Assembly (NCBI GenBank): GCA_002345475.1
Contig: DDWC01000067.1
Span: 14,806 to 21,458, forward strand
Length of the DNA stretch: 6,653 nucleotides
Reading direction: 5' to 3'
From: Firmicutes bacterium UBA2296
Lineage (GTDB): Bacteria > Bacillota > UBA994
Shown in pieces: positions 1 through 6,642 of the stretch. The stretch's first letter is position 1. The number at the start of each line of letters is the position of its first letter. Below the pieces are notes generated by a model that saw only the letters and a list, made by a program, of their open reading frames with translations, had not been told where the DNA came from and ran no database searches. Both the position numbers and the translations under genes were made by a program.

Positions 1-377
1 TCAAGAACATCAGCGTTAGGGACGCTCTCATTATCGGACTGGGACAGGCTCTGGCCATTACACCCGGCCTTTCGCGTTCTGGCACCACCATTGCCGTGGG
101 ATTGTTCCGTGGACTTGATCGTGATGCTGCAGTGCGTTTTTCCTTTTTGATGTCACTGCCTGTGATTTTAGGGGCAGGCCTTCTGGAAGTGCCCGCTGCT
201 CTGAATAGTGAACTGGCCTATCCCGCCTGGTGGCTTATGGCCGGCGCAGTTGTCTCAGCGACCTCGGGAGTTCTGGCAATTCTTTGGCTCATGAGACTTC
301 TCAGGGAGGGAAAGCTTCGCTTTCTGGCTTACTATGTATTTGTCCTTGGTCTGGCTACTCTTTTCTTTGTACGATAG
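1..377 (+). CDS. uppP: Undecaprenyl-diphosphatase UppP/BacA, C-terminal part (5' end outside window)
   Basis: Integral membrane phosphatase that converts undecaprenyl diphosphate to the monophosphate, recycling the lipid carrier for peptidoglycan and other wall polymers; overexpression in this family gives bacitracin resistance. The window opens inside the gene: the reading frame runs from base 3 and gives the last 124 residues of a protein usually about 265-280 long. Visible is the family motif GxxQxxAxxPGxSRSGxT (visible residues 12-29), whose arginine corresponds to the catalytic Arg of the second conserved motif. It is followed by the typical RFSFLMSLPVILGA membrane segment. Three hydrophobic segments (about 46-62, 77-97, 107-123) end almost at the C-terminus, as in the family. 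The N-terminal glutamate-containing motif lies outside. The stop codon overlaps the ftsK ribosome binding site, so the two are probably co-transcribed. Family assignment is very secure. Confidence 0.95.
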   Translation, partial: KNISVRDALIIGLGQALAITPGLSRSGTTIAVGLFRGLDRDAAVRFSFLMSLPVILGAGLLEVPAALNSELAYPAWWLMAGAVVSATSGVLAILWLMRLLREGKLRFLAYYVFVLGLATLFFVR

Positions 378-382
378 GAGGT
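376..382 (+). promoter_or_regulatory. Ribosome binding site of ftsK
   Basis: AGGAGGT is a near-perfect Shine-Dalgarno, six bases before the ATG at 389. It fixes that ATG as the start rather than the in-frame ATG at 230, which lies inside uppP. The last two bases of the uppP stop codon form the first two bases of this site, suggesting translational coupling. Confidence 0.9.
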
Positions 383-388
383 CACCGC

Positions 389-2614
389 ATGGCAGCTAAG
401 AGAAAAGTCCGCAGAAGAAAACCGGCAAAAAACAACCAGGCCTGGGCACTGCTCGCTGGCATGGGGCTCTTTGCGTTCTCCTTTGCGGCATCCCTGTGGC
501 CAGATTCCTTTGGCATCGTGGGGGAACGCTTTCTGGTGGTCTTTTCCTATGTTCTTGGCAAAGCCACTCCCGCGGTCAGTCTGCTTCTGGCTATTTCGCT
601 GGCGTTTCTGTTGACATCGCGTAAAGATCGTCACCGCATATCTCTGGGATTTATGCTACTATCCCTGGCGGCCGTAGCCCTGTGGCAGTTTGCCTTGCCC
701 GAGACGAGTCGACTGACAAACCTCGCTAAGGACGGATCAGGTGGCGGTTTGATTGGCTGGTTTGCCATTTGGGGCCTGTCCTTTGTGGGATCGTCAGGCA
801 CCATTTTGGTGCTGGCACTACTCATTGCTGCCGCTCTCCTGGCTATAACGGGAGCGTCTGTGCAGAAAGTTGTCTCCACCTCTATTGCGTTAATATACAA
901 AGCCGTAGCCAGCGTCGCGATGACGCTGTGGAGTTTTCTAACCAATGCACTGGCAGCTCCCGAGCAGAGCGGAACCCGCAAGAAGACGGTTAGAAAACCT
1001 CGTGAGGCTGCCCACGAGTCCCTGGCGGATAGAGCCAGCGACCCCTTTGACATGCCGGAACCTATGCCTGAAATCGAGCCCGCTCAGCAAATGCCAGAGC
1101 CGGAGCCGCCAAGGGTTCCTCGCAGAGTTCCTGAGGAGGCAGTCGCCACCGATGGCAATGCTGAGCAACTGCGCTTGCCATCACCCCCATATGCGCCACC
1201 GAGCCTGAACATACTGAATCGCGGCTTGCGGCAGCCCGGAGGCAAGGGGAGCCGTGAGGAACGGGAGAACATTCGTACCCTGGAGGAAACTCTCTCCAAC
1301 TTCGGTATTTCGGCTCGGGTTGTGGATGTCACCCGCGGGCCGACTTACACCCGCTATGAAATTCAGACAGCACCTGGTACCAAAGTTAGTAAGGTTAAAG
1401 CCCTGAGCAATGACATCACCATGAGTCTGGCCAGCGAAGACGTCCGTATCGAGGCGCCCATTCCCGGAAAGGCAGCTATCGGCATCGAAGTGCCCAACAA
1501 GGCCCGAACGGCGGTTACCCTGAGGGACGTGGTGGACAGTCCGGAGTTTGAGTCGTCGACTTCGCCACTGACTGTTGCTCTAGGCAAGGATATCGAGGGC
1601 AATACCGTGGTGGCTGATCTCTCTCAAATGCCACATTTGCTGATTGCAGGTGCTACCGGGGCCGGTAAGAGCGTATGCATCAATAGCATTATTTGCAGTA
1701 TCCTGTTCAGGTCCAGCCCGGACCAGGTTAAGTTTATGCTGGTCGATCCAAAAGTCGTCGAACTCGCCACCTACAACGGTATACCTCACTTGTTGGCGCC
1801 AGTTCTTAATCACCCGAAAAAGGCTGCGGCGGCTCTGAAATGGGCGGTGCAGGAGATGGAGCGGCGCTATGCCCTGTTCGCCAAGACTGGTGTGCGCGAC
1901 ATTGAGCGCTACAACGAGCTAATGGGCGAGCGAGGAGACGTGACCATGGCTCAAGTAGTGATTATTATAGACGAGTTGGCCGATTTGATGATGGTGGCAC
2001 GTGCAGAAGTGGAAGATGCCATTTGTCGTCTGGCCCAAATGGCTAGAGCAGCCGGCATGCACCTGGTTGTCGGTACCCAGCGTCCATCTACTGATGTTAT
2101 TACCGGCCTGATTAAGGCCAATATCCCTTCGCGATTATCCTTCACGGTGTCATCTGCTACGGACTCCCGTGTTATACTGGATGTGTCTGGCGCGGAGAAA
2201 CTGCTTGGCAGGGGAGACATGCTCTTCCTGCCTGTGGGATGGACGAAACCCAAGCGCATTCAAGGCGCTTTTGTGTCTAACCACGAGATAGAGAAAATTG
2301 TTGACCATGTGTCCGCTCAGGGGGAGGCACAGTATGTGCAGGCCCTCAACACTATGGAGGAATATGACAGCGCGCAGAGTGACGGTGATGTGGATGAACG
2401 CTTCGAAGAGGCTGTAAGAGTCGTAGTGGAGGCCGGTCAGGCTTCTGTTTCCATGTTGCAGCGGCGCATGCGCCTTGGTTACACCAGGGCAGCCCGGATA
2501 GTAGATCAGATGTTTGAGCAGGGTATTGTAGGTCCCAGCGAGGGCAGCAAACCGAGACAGGTGAACAAGAACAAGGATATAGTTAAGGCCATTATGGAGA
2601 AAAAACAGACCTAG
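389..2614 (+). CDS. ftsK: DNA translocase FtsK/SpoIIIE
   Basis: Septum-located hexameric ATPase that pumps double-stranded DNA, clearing chromosomes from the division septum and, in sporulating Bacillota, into the forespore. The product is 741 residues, within the usual range for Gram-positive members. Order: basic N-terminus (KRKVRRRK); hydrophobic membrane segments at about 18-36, 50-76, 84-103 and 121-155 (FtsK_4TM-like); a Pro/Glu-rich linker at about 190-275; alpha domain about 290-385; RecA-like motor with Walker A GATGAGKS (421-428) and Walker B VVIIIDELADLM (523-534); the conserved TQRPSTDVITGLIKANIPSR stretch (563-582); and a C-terminal winged-helix gamma domain (about 668-722, with RRMRLGYTRAARIVDQM) that reads polar DNA sequences. 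All motor motifs are intact. The ATG at 389 is chosen for its strong Shine-Dalgarno and basic/4TM start. Whether its main role is FtsK-like or SpoIIIE-like cannot be told from sequence alone. Confidence 0.97.
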   Translation: MAAKRKVRRRKPAKNNQAWALLAGMGLFAFSFAASLWPDSFGIVGERFLVVFSYVLGKATPAVSLLLAISLAFLLTSRKDRHRISLGFMLLSLAAVALWQFALPETSRLTNLAKDGSGGGLIGWFAIWGLSFVGSSGTILVLALLIAAALLAITGASVQKVVSTSIALIYKAVASVAMTLWSFLTNALAAPEQSGTRKKTVRKPREAAHESLADRASDPFDMPEPMPEIEPAQQMPEPEPPRVPRRVPEEAVATDGNAEQLRLPSPPYAPPSLNILNRGLRQPGGKGSREERENIRTLEETLSNFGISARVVDVTRGPTYTRYEIQTAPGTKVSKVKALSNDITMSLASEDVRIEAPIPGKAAIGIEVPNKARTAVTLRDVVDSPEFESSTSPLTVALGKDIEGNTVVADLSQMPHLLIAGATGAGKSVCINSIICSILFRSSPDQVKFMLVDPKVVELATYNGIPHLLAPVLNHPKKAAAALKWAVQEMERRYALFAKTGVRDIERYNELMGERGDVTMAQVVIIIDELADLMMVARAEVEDAICRLAQMARAAGMHLVVGTQRPSTDVITGLIKANIPSRLSFTVSSATDSRVILDVSGAEKLLGRGDMLFLPVGWTKPKRIQGAFVSNHEIEKIVDHVSAQGEAQYVQALNTMEEYDSAQSDGDVDERFEEAVRVVVEAGQASVSMLQRRMRLGYTRAARIVDQMFEQGIVGPSEGSKPRQVNKNKDIVKAIMEKKQT

Positions 2615-2618
2615 CGTC

Positions 2619-2626
2619 AGGGGGGT
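2619..2626 (+). promoter_or_regulatory. Ribosome binding site of the rodZ-like gene
   Basis: AGGGGGGT lies six bases before the ATG at 2633, within the 18-base gap after the ftsK stop. It is a one-mismatch variant of AGGAGGT and supports this start. The gap is too short for a separate promoter. Confidence 0.75.
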
Positions 2627-2632
2627 CAGTGA

Positions 2633-3406
2633 ATGCGTGAAATAGGTGACGTGCTGCGCAGGGCAAGAGAAGAGAAGGGGCTCAGTGTTGGGGATCTCCA
2701 CGAGAAGACGCGCATTCGCGCAAAATTGATCGAGGCCTTGGAAGAGGGAGACTTCGCGGCGGTCCCCGGCGGCATGGTTTATGTTAAGGGCTTCCTCAGG
2801 TCTCTTTCCGAAGAACTGGGCCTTGACTACGCTGAACTGGCCAATCTATTGGGCGATAAACCTGTTGCACAGCCCTCGGCACGGCCAAGGCCAAACGCGG
2901 CCAGGCGTCGTCGCCGCCGTTCGCTGACCTGGCTTATCCTCCTGCTCGTTGGACTGATGGCTCTTGGCGGCTTATACATGATGTGGCGGGATCGTGATCC
3001 GGGGCCTAAACCGCCCCTGGCCGAGGACCCACCTGCATTGGACCCCAACCCCCAACCGGATCCCCCTGAGCCCGCCGAGCCTGAGCCGCCTGAGCCGCCT
3101 GCAGAACCAAAGCTCACCCTGGTAAGTGAGTCAGGTGAGCGAAGAGTGTATCAGGTGGAGCCGTGGCCGCTGGAGTTGATTATATACATAGAGAGAGAAA
3201 GCTGCTGGTTTCGTGTAACGGCGGAAAGTGAGCAGCTAGCCTCCACCACACTCTCGGCGGGGAACAGTGCGTCCTTTACTTCGGAAAGCGAGCTTACGCT
3301 TCGCCTCGGTAATCCGCGAGTGGTGACCCTTACGGTGAACGGGATCCGTCTGGAGTCATTGCCTGAACGCGTGCGAGATTACGTTTTTCTATCAGTCAGC
3401 CCGTAG
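2633..3406 (+). CDS. rodZ: RodZ-like membrane protein (HTH_25, single TM, DUF4115)
   Basis: A 257-residue bitopic protein of the RodZ/YmfM type. In characterised bacteria RodZ links MreB filaments to the elongation machinery and so affects rod shape. Residues 1-75 form a Xre-like helix-turn-helix (IGDVLRRAREEKGLS start, then VYVKGFLRSLSEELGLD), which in RodZ binds MreB rather than serving mainly for DNA binding. A basic patch (RRRRRR, 91-96) precedes one membrane helix (about 98-117), giving a cytoplasmic N-terminus by the positive-inside rule. A Pro/Glu/Asp-rich spacer (about 122-160) leads to an extracellular beta-rich DUF4115-type domain (about 176-245) with the characteristic CWFRVTAE strand. 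The gene sits 18 bases after ftsK, as expected for a cell-shape/division operon; in B. subtilis the homologue ymfM is next to pgsA. mreB is not in the window, so the shape role is inferred. A purely transcriptional role is possible but less likely. Confidence 0.87.
   Translation: MREIGDVLRRAREEKGLSVGDLHEKTRIRAKLIEALEEGDFAAVPGGMVYVKGFLRSLSEELGLDYAELANLLGDKPVAQPSARPRPNAARRRRRRSLTWLILLLVGLMALGGLYMMWRDRDPGPKPPLAEDPPALDPNPQPDPPEPAEPEPPEPPAEPKLTLVSESGERRVYQVEPWPLELIIYIERESCWFRVTAESEQLASTTLSAGNSASFTSESELTLRLGNPRVVTLTVNGIRLESLPERVRDYVFLSVSP
3081..3098 (+). repeat. Tandem 9-bp repeat in the RodZ Pro/Glu spacer
   Basis: Two perfect copies of CTGAGCCGC (3081-3089 and 3090-3098) encode the repeating Pro-Glu-Pro unit of the spacer. 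Degenerate copies (CTGAGCCCG, CGAGCCTGA) lie just upstream, so the spacer probably varies in length by slippage between strains. Confidence 0.75.
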
Positions 3407-3419
3407 GGGCTGTTTTTTT
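3397..3419 (+). terminator. Candidate intrinsic terminator/attenuator overlapping the rodZ stop codon
   Basis: A perfect 6-bp inverted repeat, CAGCCC (3397-3402) and GGGCTG (3407-3412), encloses the 4-base loop GTAG and is followed directly by seven T (3413-3419). Five of the six pairs are G-C. The rodZ TAG stop (3404-3406) lies within the loop. The stem is short but the form is classical for a Rho-independent terminator. Because ygiQ begins only 14 bases after the T-run with no room for a promoter between, it is either a partial terminator lowering downstream expression or is controlled by ribosomes ending on rodZ. Confidence 0.75.
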
Positions 3420-3420
3420 C

Positions 3421-3426
3421 GGGAGG
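3421..3426 (+). promoter_or_regulatory. Ribosome binding site of ygiQ
   Basis: GGGAGG lies seven bases before the ATG at 3434 and starts two bases after the T-run of the putative terminator. It supports the ATG at 3434 over the next in-frame ATG at 3440. Confidence 0.8.
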
Positions 3427-3433
3427 CAATTGA

Positions 3434-5317
3434 ATGGAAATGAACCTGGCCGCAAGGCCGCTGCCCATGTCCAGGCCTGAAATGGACGAGGCCGGTATCG
3501 AAGCTCTCGACTTTCTCCTTATCACCGGCGACGCTTACGTCGATCATCCGAGTTTTGGCGCCGCCCTGATAGGCAGGGTGTTACAGGCCGCGGGTTATAG
3601 GGTGGGAATTCTGGCTCAGCCAGATTGGCGTAAGACTGAGGATCTCATGGCGATGGGTCGGCCACGCCTTGGTGTGCTGATTACTTCCGGTAATGTAGAT
3701 TCCATGGTTGCCAATTACACCGCTGCCGGCCGTCCCCGCAGAGAGGACGATTACTCTCCCGGCAGGATTGGCGGAAGGCGTCCTGACAGAGCTACCATCG
3801 TCTATGGTCAATTGGCCAGACGTGTATTTGGTGACCTGCCCATTGTTCTGGGCGGCGTCGAAGCCTCGCTGCGCAAGTTGGCTCACTATGATTACTGGTC
3901 TGACTCCGTGAGGCGATCCGTATTGGTGGACAGCAGAGCAGATGCCATATTATTCGGCATGGCAGACATTTCGGTGCTTGATCTGGCAACAGTTTTGGCC
4001 TCAGGAGGCCGTGACTTCTCTGGATTGCGGGGAGCCTGCTACCTGGCCTCGCAGTGCCCTGGGGATGCCGTGGTTCTACCTGCCTACGAGGAGACCGCAG
4101 TGTCTAAGAAAGCTTATGGGACTGCCTTTCGCCTTTCATACGCCGAACGCGACGCCATGACCGCCAGAAAGCTCTGTCAGGCTCACGGCGATAAGTATGT
4201 GGTTGTTAATCGACCCGCACTACCCCTGAACACTGAGCAACTGGACTGGGTCTACTCCCTCCCTTTCACTCGCACTAGTCATCCTGTGTACCAGGGCGGC
4301 ATCAAAGCATTGGAGGAAGTCGAGTTTAGCATAACCAGCCATCGCGGCTGTTACGGCAATTGCAGTTTCTGCGCCCTCACATCACATCAGGGTCGTGTTA
4401 TTCAGAGACGGAGCCTTGACTCTATTGTTTCTGAGGCGCGCCTCCTCACCGGACTACCGGGTTTTAAGGGTTTTATCCATGATGTCGGCGGTCCAACAGC
4501 CAACTTTCACATGCCTGCCTGCGATCGACAGTCGGAGAGGGGCGCCTGCCGCGGCCGGGAGTGTATTTCTCAAGAGGCCTGCAGAGAGCTGCTGGTGAAC
4601 CACGAAGACTACCTGAACGTCTTGCGGGCGGTGCGAAGTCTGCCTGGAGTCAAGAAAGCGTTCGTCCGATCCGGCATTCGCTACGACTATGTCATGCTCG
4701 ACCCCGACAACACTTTCCTGGATGAACTGTGCGAGCACCACATAAGCGGGCAACTCAAGATTGCCCCTGAGCATGTGTCCGACCGGGTCCTCAGAATTAT
4801 GGGGAAACCGGGTAAGCATGTCTATGAGGCATTTCTTGCTAAGTACAGTGCCACCAATGAGTCTTTGGGCAAAGAGCAGTATGTGGTGCCGTATTTCATG
4901 TCTAGCCATCCAGGCAGCACCATCCACGATGCCATAGAGCTTGCCGAATACCTTCGCGACAAACGAATACGGCCAAGGCAGGTGCAGGACTTCATTCCTA
5001 CGCCGGGTTCACTGTCAACTTGTATATATCATACTGGAGAGCACCCACTGACCGGGGAGAAGGTGTTCGTTCCCCGCACCGCCGCAGAGAAGAATGCTCA
5101 GAGGGCCATGCTTCAATACTTTTTGCCCAGGAATTTTGACTTGGTAAGGGAAACCCTGTTAGCCGCCGGCCGCGCTGATCTGGTCGGCCATGGCCCGCAG
5201 TGTCTGGTGCCACCCGCGCGACTGGGTGGCAGTGATTACCGCCGCGATGGTAACAAGAAGGCCGGTCGAGCCAAAAAAACACGCAGATCAGGTTGGAAGG
5301 GGAAAAAGGAGCAGTGA
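3434..5317 (+). CDS. ygiQ: YgiQ-family radical SAM protein
   Basis: A 627-residue member of the uncharacterised YgiQ family of radical S-adenosylmethionine enzymes; reaction and substrate are unknown. The N-terminal region (about 25-290) carries family stretches DFLLITGDAYVDHPSFG, NVDSMVANYT, GGRRPDRATIVYGQLAR and GGVEASLRKLAHYDYW. It is followed by the radical SAM core with CxxxCxxC at C306, C310 and C313, which should bind the [4Fe-4S] cluster that cleaves SAM. A second cysteine group (C363, C372, C377, C383; spacing Cx8Cx4Cx5C) in the core is also typical of YgiQ and may hold another metal centre. Later conserved stretches are GQLKIAPEHVSDRVLRIMGKPG (split across 439-460) and QVQDFIPTPGS. 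The tail from about 603 is very rich in Lys/Arg, perhaps for RNA or ribosome contact (inference). The stop codon overlaps the rimO start by four bases, so translation of the two is probably coupled. Confidence 0.93.
   Translation: MEMNLAARPLPMSRPEMDEAGIEALDFLLITGDAYVDHPSFGAALIGRVLQAAGYRVGILAQPDWRKTEDLMAMGRPRLGVLITSGNVDSMVANYTAAGRPRREDDYSPGRIGGRRPDRATIVYGQLARRVFGDLPIVLGGVEASLRKLAHYDYWSDSVRRSVLVDSRADAILFGMADISVLDLATVLASGGRDFSGLRGACYLASQCPGDAVVLPAYEETAVSKKAYGTAFRLSYAERDAMTARKLCQAHGDKYVVVNRPALPLNTEQLDWVYSLPFTRTSHPVYQGGIKALEEVEFSITSHRGCYGNCSFCALTSHQGRVIQRRSLDSIVSEARLLTGLPGFKGFIHDVGGPTANFHMPACDRQSERGACRGRECISQEACRELLVNHEDYLNVLRAVRSLPGVKKAFVRSGIRYDYVMLDPDNTFLDELCEHHISGQLKIAPEHVSDRVLRIMGKPGKHVYEAFLAKYSATNESLGKEQYVVPYFMSSHPGSTIHDAIELAEYLRDKRIRPRQVQDFIPTPGSLSTCIYHTGEHPLTGEKVFVPRTAAEKNAQRAMLQYFLPRNFDLVRETLLAAGRADLVGHGPQCLVPPARLGGSDYRRDGNKKAGRAKKTRRSGWKGKKEQ
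5305..5311 (+). promoter_or_regulatory. Purine-rich Shine-Dalgarno region of rimO, unusually close to the start
   Basis: AAAGGAG ends only two bases before the GTG at 5314, closer than the usual 5-9 bases. GGAAGGGG at 5295-5302 lies 11 bases away on the other side of optimal. Start choice therefore rests mainly on protein homology and the GTGA overlap. Ribosomes ending on ygiQ could re-initiate here. Confidence 0.5.
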
Positions 5318-6642
5318 ACATAGGTGTAATCAGCCTGGGGTGCACCAAGAATCAGGTGGACACCGAGATAATGCAGGGTCTGCTGCTTAAAGCAGGCTTC
5401 ATGCTGGTAGATGATCACAAAGACGCCGACGTCATACTGGTAAATACATGTGGGTTCATTGAGTCAGCCAAGACCGAGTCCATCGAAGCCATACTTACAG
5501 CGGCTCGCTACAAACGGGCGCGGTGTCGCGTGCTAGTGGTAGCCGGTTGCCTCTCGCAAAGATATGCCAACGAGCTAATGCAGGAGTTGCCGGAGATTGA
5601 CGCTATGGTGGGCACCAACACGCTACAGCATGTTGTAGAGGCTATCAAGCAAGCCCTGGCGGGAGCCAGACCCCTCTTCATTGATAACAGCCACTATGAT
5701 TATCGTGATGTTCTCGACAGGAACATATCGACTAAGCACTCAGTGTACGTCAAGATAGCAGAGGGCTGTGACAATCGTTGCAGTTATTGCGCTATACCCA
5801 TCATCAGGGGCTCTTTCCGCAGCCGGTCCTTGGAGCAGATAGAGGCAGAAGTCCGTATGCTGGCTGCCAAGGGCGCTCGTGAGATAAACCTCATCGCCCA
5901 GGACACCACCAGGTACGGCCTGGAGCGCTACGGAGAGCTGGCCTTGCCTGATCTGTTGCGCAAGCTTCTCGCCATTGCCGGACCGCAGTGGTTTCGTCTG
6001 TTGTACTGCTACCCAGCAAATATAACAGATGACCTTATTGAGTTGATGGCAAGGGAGGAGCGCATACTTAAATACATTGATCTTCCCCTGCAGCATATTA
6101 GTCAGCCCATTTTGTCGGCCATGGGCCGAAGGGGCACGGCTGTGGAAATCCGTGACCTCCTGGCTCGGTTGCGCAGGCAAATCCCTGATATTGTGGTCCG
6201 AACTACATTTATCGTAGGCTTCCCGGGTGAGACGGTCGATGATTTTGAGGTGCTCTACGACTTCGTCAGGGAGGCCAGGTTTGACCATGTGGGTATCTTC
6301 AAGTTCTCCCGCGAGGAAGGCACGGCGGCATTTGATCTGCCAGACCAGGTGCCCGAGGATGTGAAGGAACAGCGCTATCACGATCTGATGTCCCTGCAGC
6401 AGGAAATCAGCAGTGAAAAAAATGGCGTCTATCTTGGCCTCACCACGCCAGTTCTGCTCGAGAAGGTATGGAACTCGGGCCGGGGCATGATTGGGCGGGC
6501 TATGAAGGACGCGCCAGACGTTGACGGGCGGGTCTACGTCCAAAATCTGATAGCCGAGATAGGTGAGATTGTGCCGGTTCGCATTACCAGAGCCGGTGAG
6601 TATGACCTCTGGGGGGTTAAGAACGATGACTCTAGCCAATAA
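5314..6642 (+). CDS. rimO: Ribosomal protein S12 methylthiotransferase RimO
   Basis: Radical SAM methylthiotransferase that adds a methylthio group to the beta-carbon of a conserved aspartate of ribosomal protein S12 (Asp88/89 region). The product is 442 residues, the usual length. The N-terminal UPF0004 domain carries C10, C46 and C79 for the auxiliary [4Fe-4S] cluster; the core has CxxxCxxC at C152, C156 and C159, followed by IPIIRGSFRSR. RimO-type stretches WFRLLYCYP and LPLQHISQPILSAMGRRGT separate it from MiaB and MtaB. A C-terminal TRAM domain (about 373-440, with PDVDGRVYV) should bind the substrate. The GTG at 5314 is chosen because it gives MNIGVISLGCTKNQVDTE, the normal family N-terminus, and overlaps the ygiQ stop (GTGA). 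A TTG at 5293 would add seven residues (MEGEKGA) without a good ribosome binding site. All six cluster cysteines are present, so it should be active. Confidence 0.95.
   Translation: MNIGVISLGCTKNQVDTEIMQGLLLKAGFMLVDDHKDADVILVNTCGFIESAKTESIEAILTAARYKRARCRVLVVAGCLSQRYANELMQELPEIDAMVGTNTLQHVVEAIKQALAGARPLFIDNSHYDYRDVLDRNISTKHSVYVKIAEGCDNRCSYCAIPIIRGSFRSRSLEQIEAEVRMLAAKGAREINLIAQDTTRYGLERYGELALPDLLRKLLAIAGPQWFRLLYCYPANITDDLIELMAREERILKYIDLPLQHISQPILSAMGRRGTAVEIRDLLARLRRQIPDIVVRTTFIVGFPGETVDDFEVLYDFVREARFDHVGIFKFSREEGTAAFDLPDQVPEDVKEQRYHDLMSLQQEISSEKNGVYLGLTTPVLLEKVWNSGRGMIGRAMKDAPDVDGRVYVQNLIAEIGEIVPVRITRAGEYDLWGVKNDDSSQ
6611..6616 (+). promoter_or_regulatory. Possible ribosome binding site of pgsA, inside rimO
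   Basis: GGGGGG lies nine bases before the ATG at 6626 and resembles the G-rich Shine-Dalgarno of rodZ. It is in the Trp-Gly codons near the rimO C-terminus, so it may simply be coding; it fits with the downstream start. Confidence 0.5.

Noticed and set aside
230..388. N-terminal extension of ftsK from the in-frame ATG at 230 (53 extra residues)
   Set aside because: It lies inside uppP in another frame, the extra residues are not FtsK-like, and the ATG at 389 has a near-perfect Shine-Dalgarno at ideal spacing.
872..898. Promoter-like TTGTCT with TAATAT/TATACA inside ftsK
   Set aside because: Spacing is 15 or 18 depending on the -10 chosen, matches are partial, and there is no gene start nearby on the + strand.
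2150..2701. Antisense open frame of 183 codons across the ftsK/rodZ junction
   Set aside because: No ribosome binding site or family resemblance is visible; both + strand genes covering it are secure.
3176..3192. AT-rich TTGATTATATACATAG in rodZ as a promoter for ygiQ
   Set aside because: A TATACAT-like -10 is present but no convincing -35 lies 16-18 bases upstream, and the bases encode the conserved Leu-Ile-Ile-Tyr-Ile strand of DUF4115. An internal promoter here cannot be excluded without transcript data.
5740..6639. Long antisense open frame (299 codons) opposite rimO
   Set aside because: It mirrors the highly conserved rimO coding sequence, shows no recognisable domain, and is the type of open frame expected opposite a moderately GC-rich gene.
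5314..6642. Assigning this gene as MiaB or MtaB (tRNA methylthiotransferases)
   Set aside because: The WFRLLYCYP and LPLQHISQPILSAMGRRGT stretches, the short N-terminus and the TRAM-domain pattern fit RimO, and gene order next to pgsA agrees.
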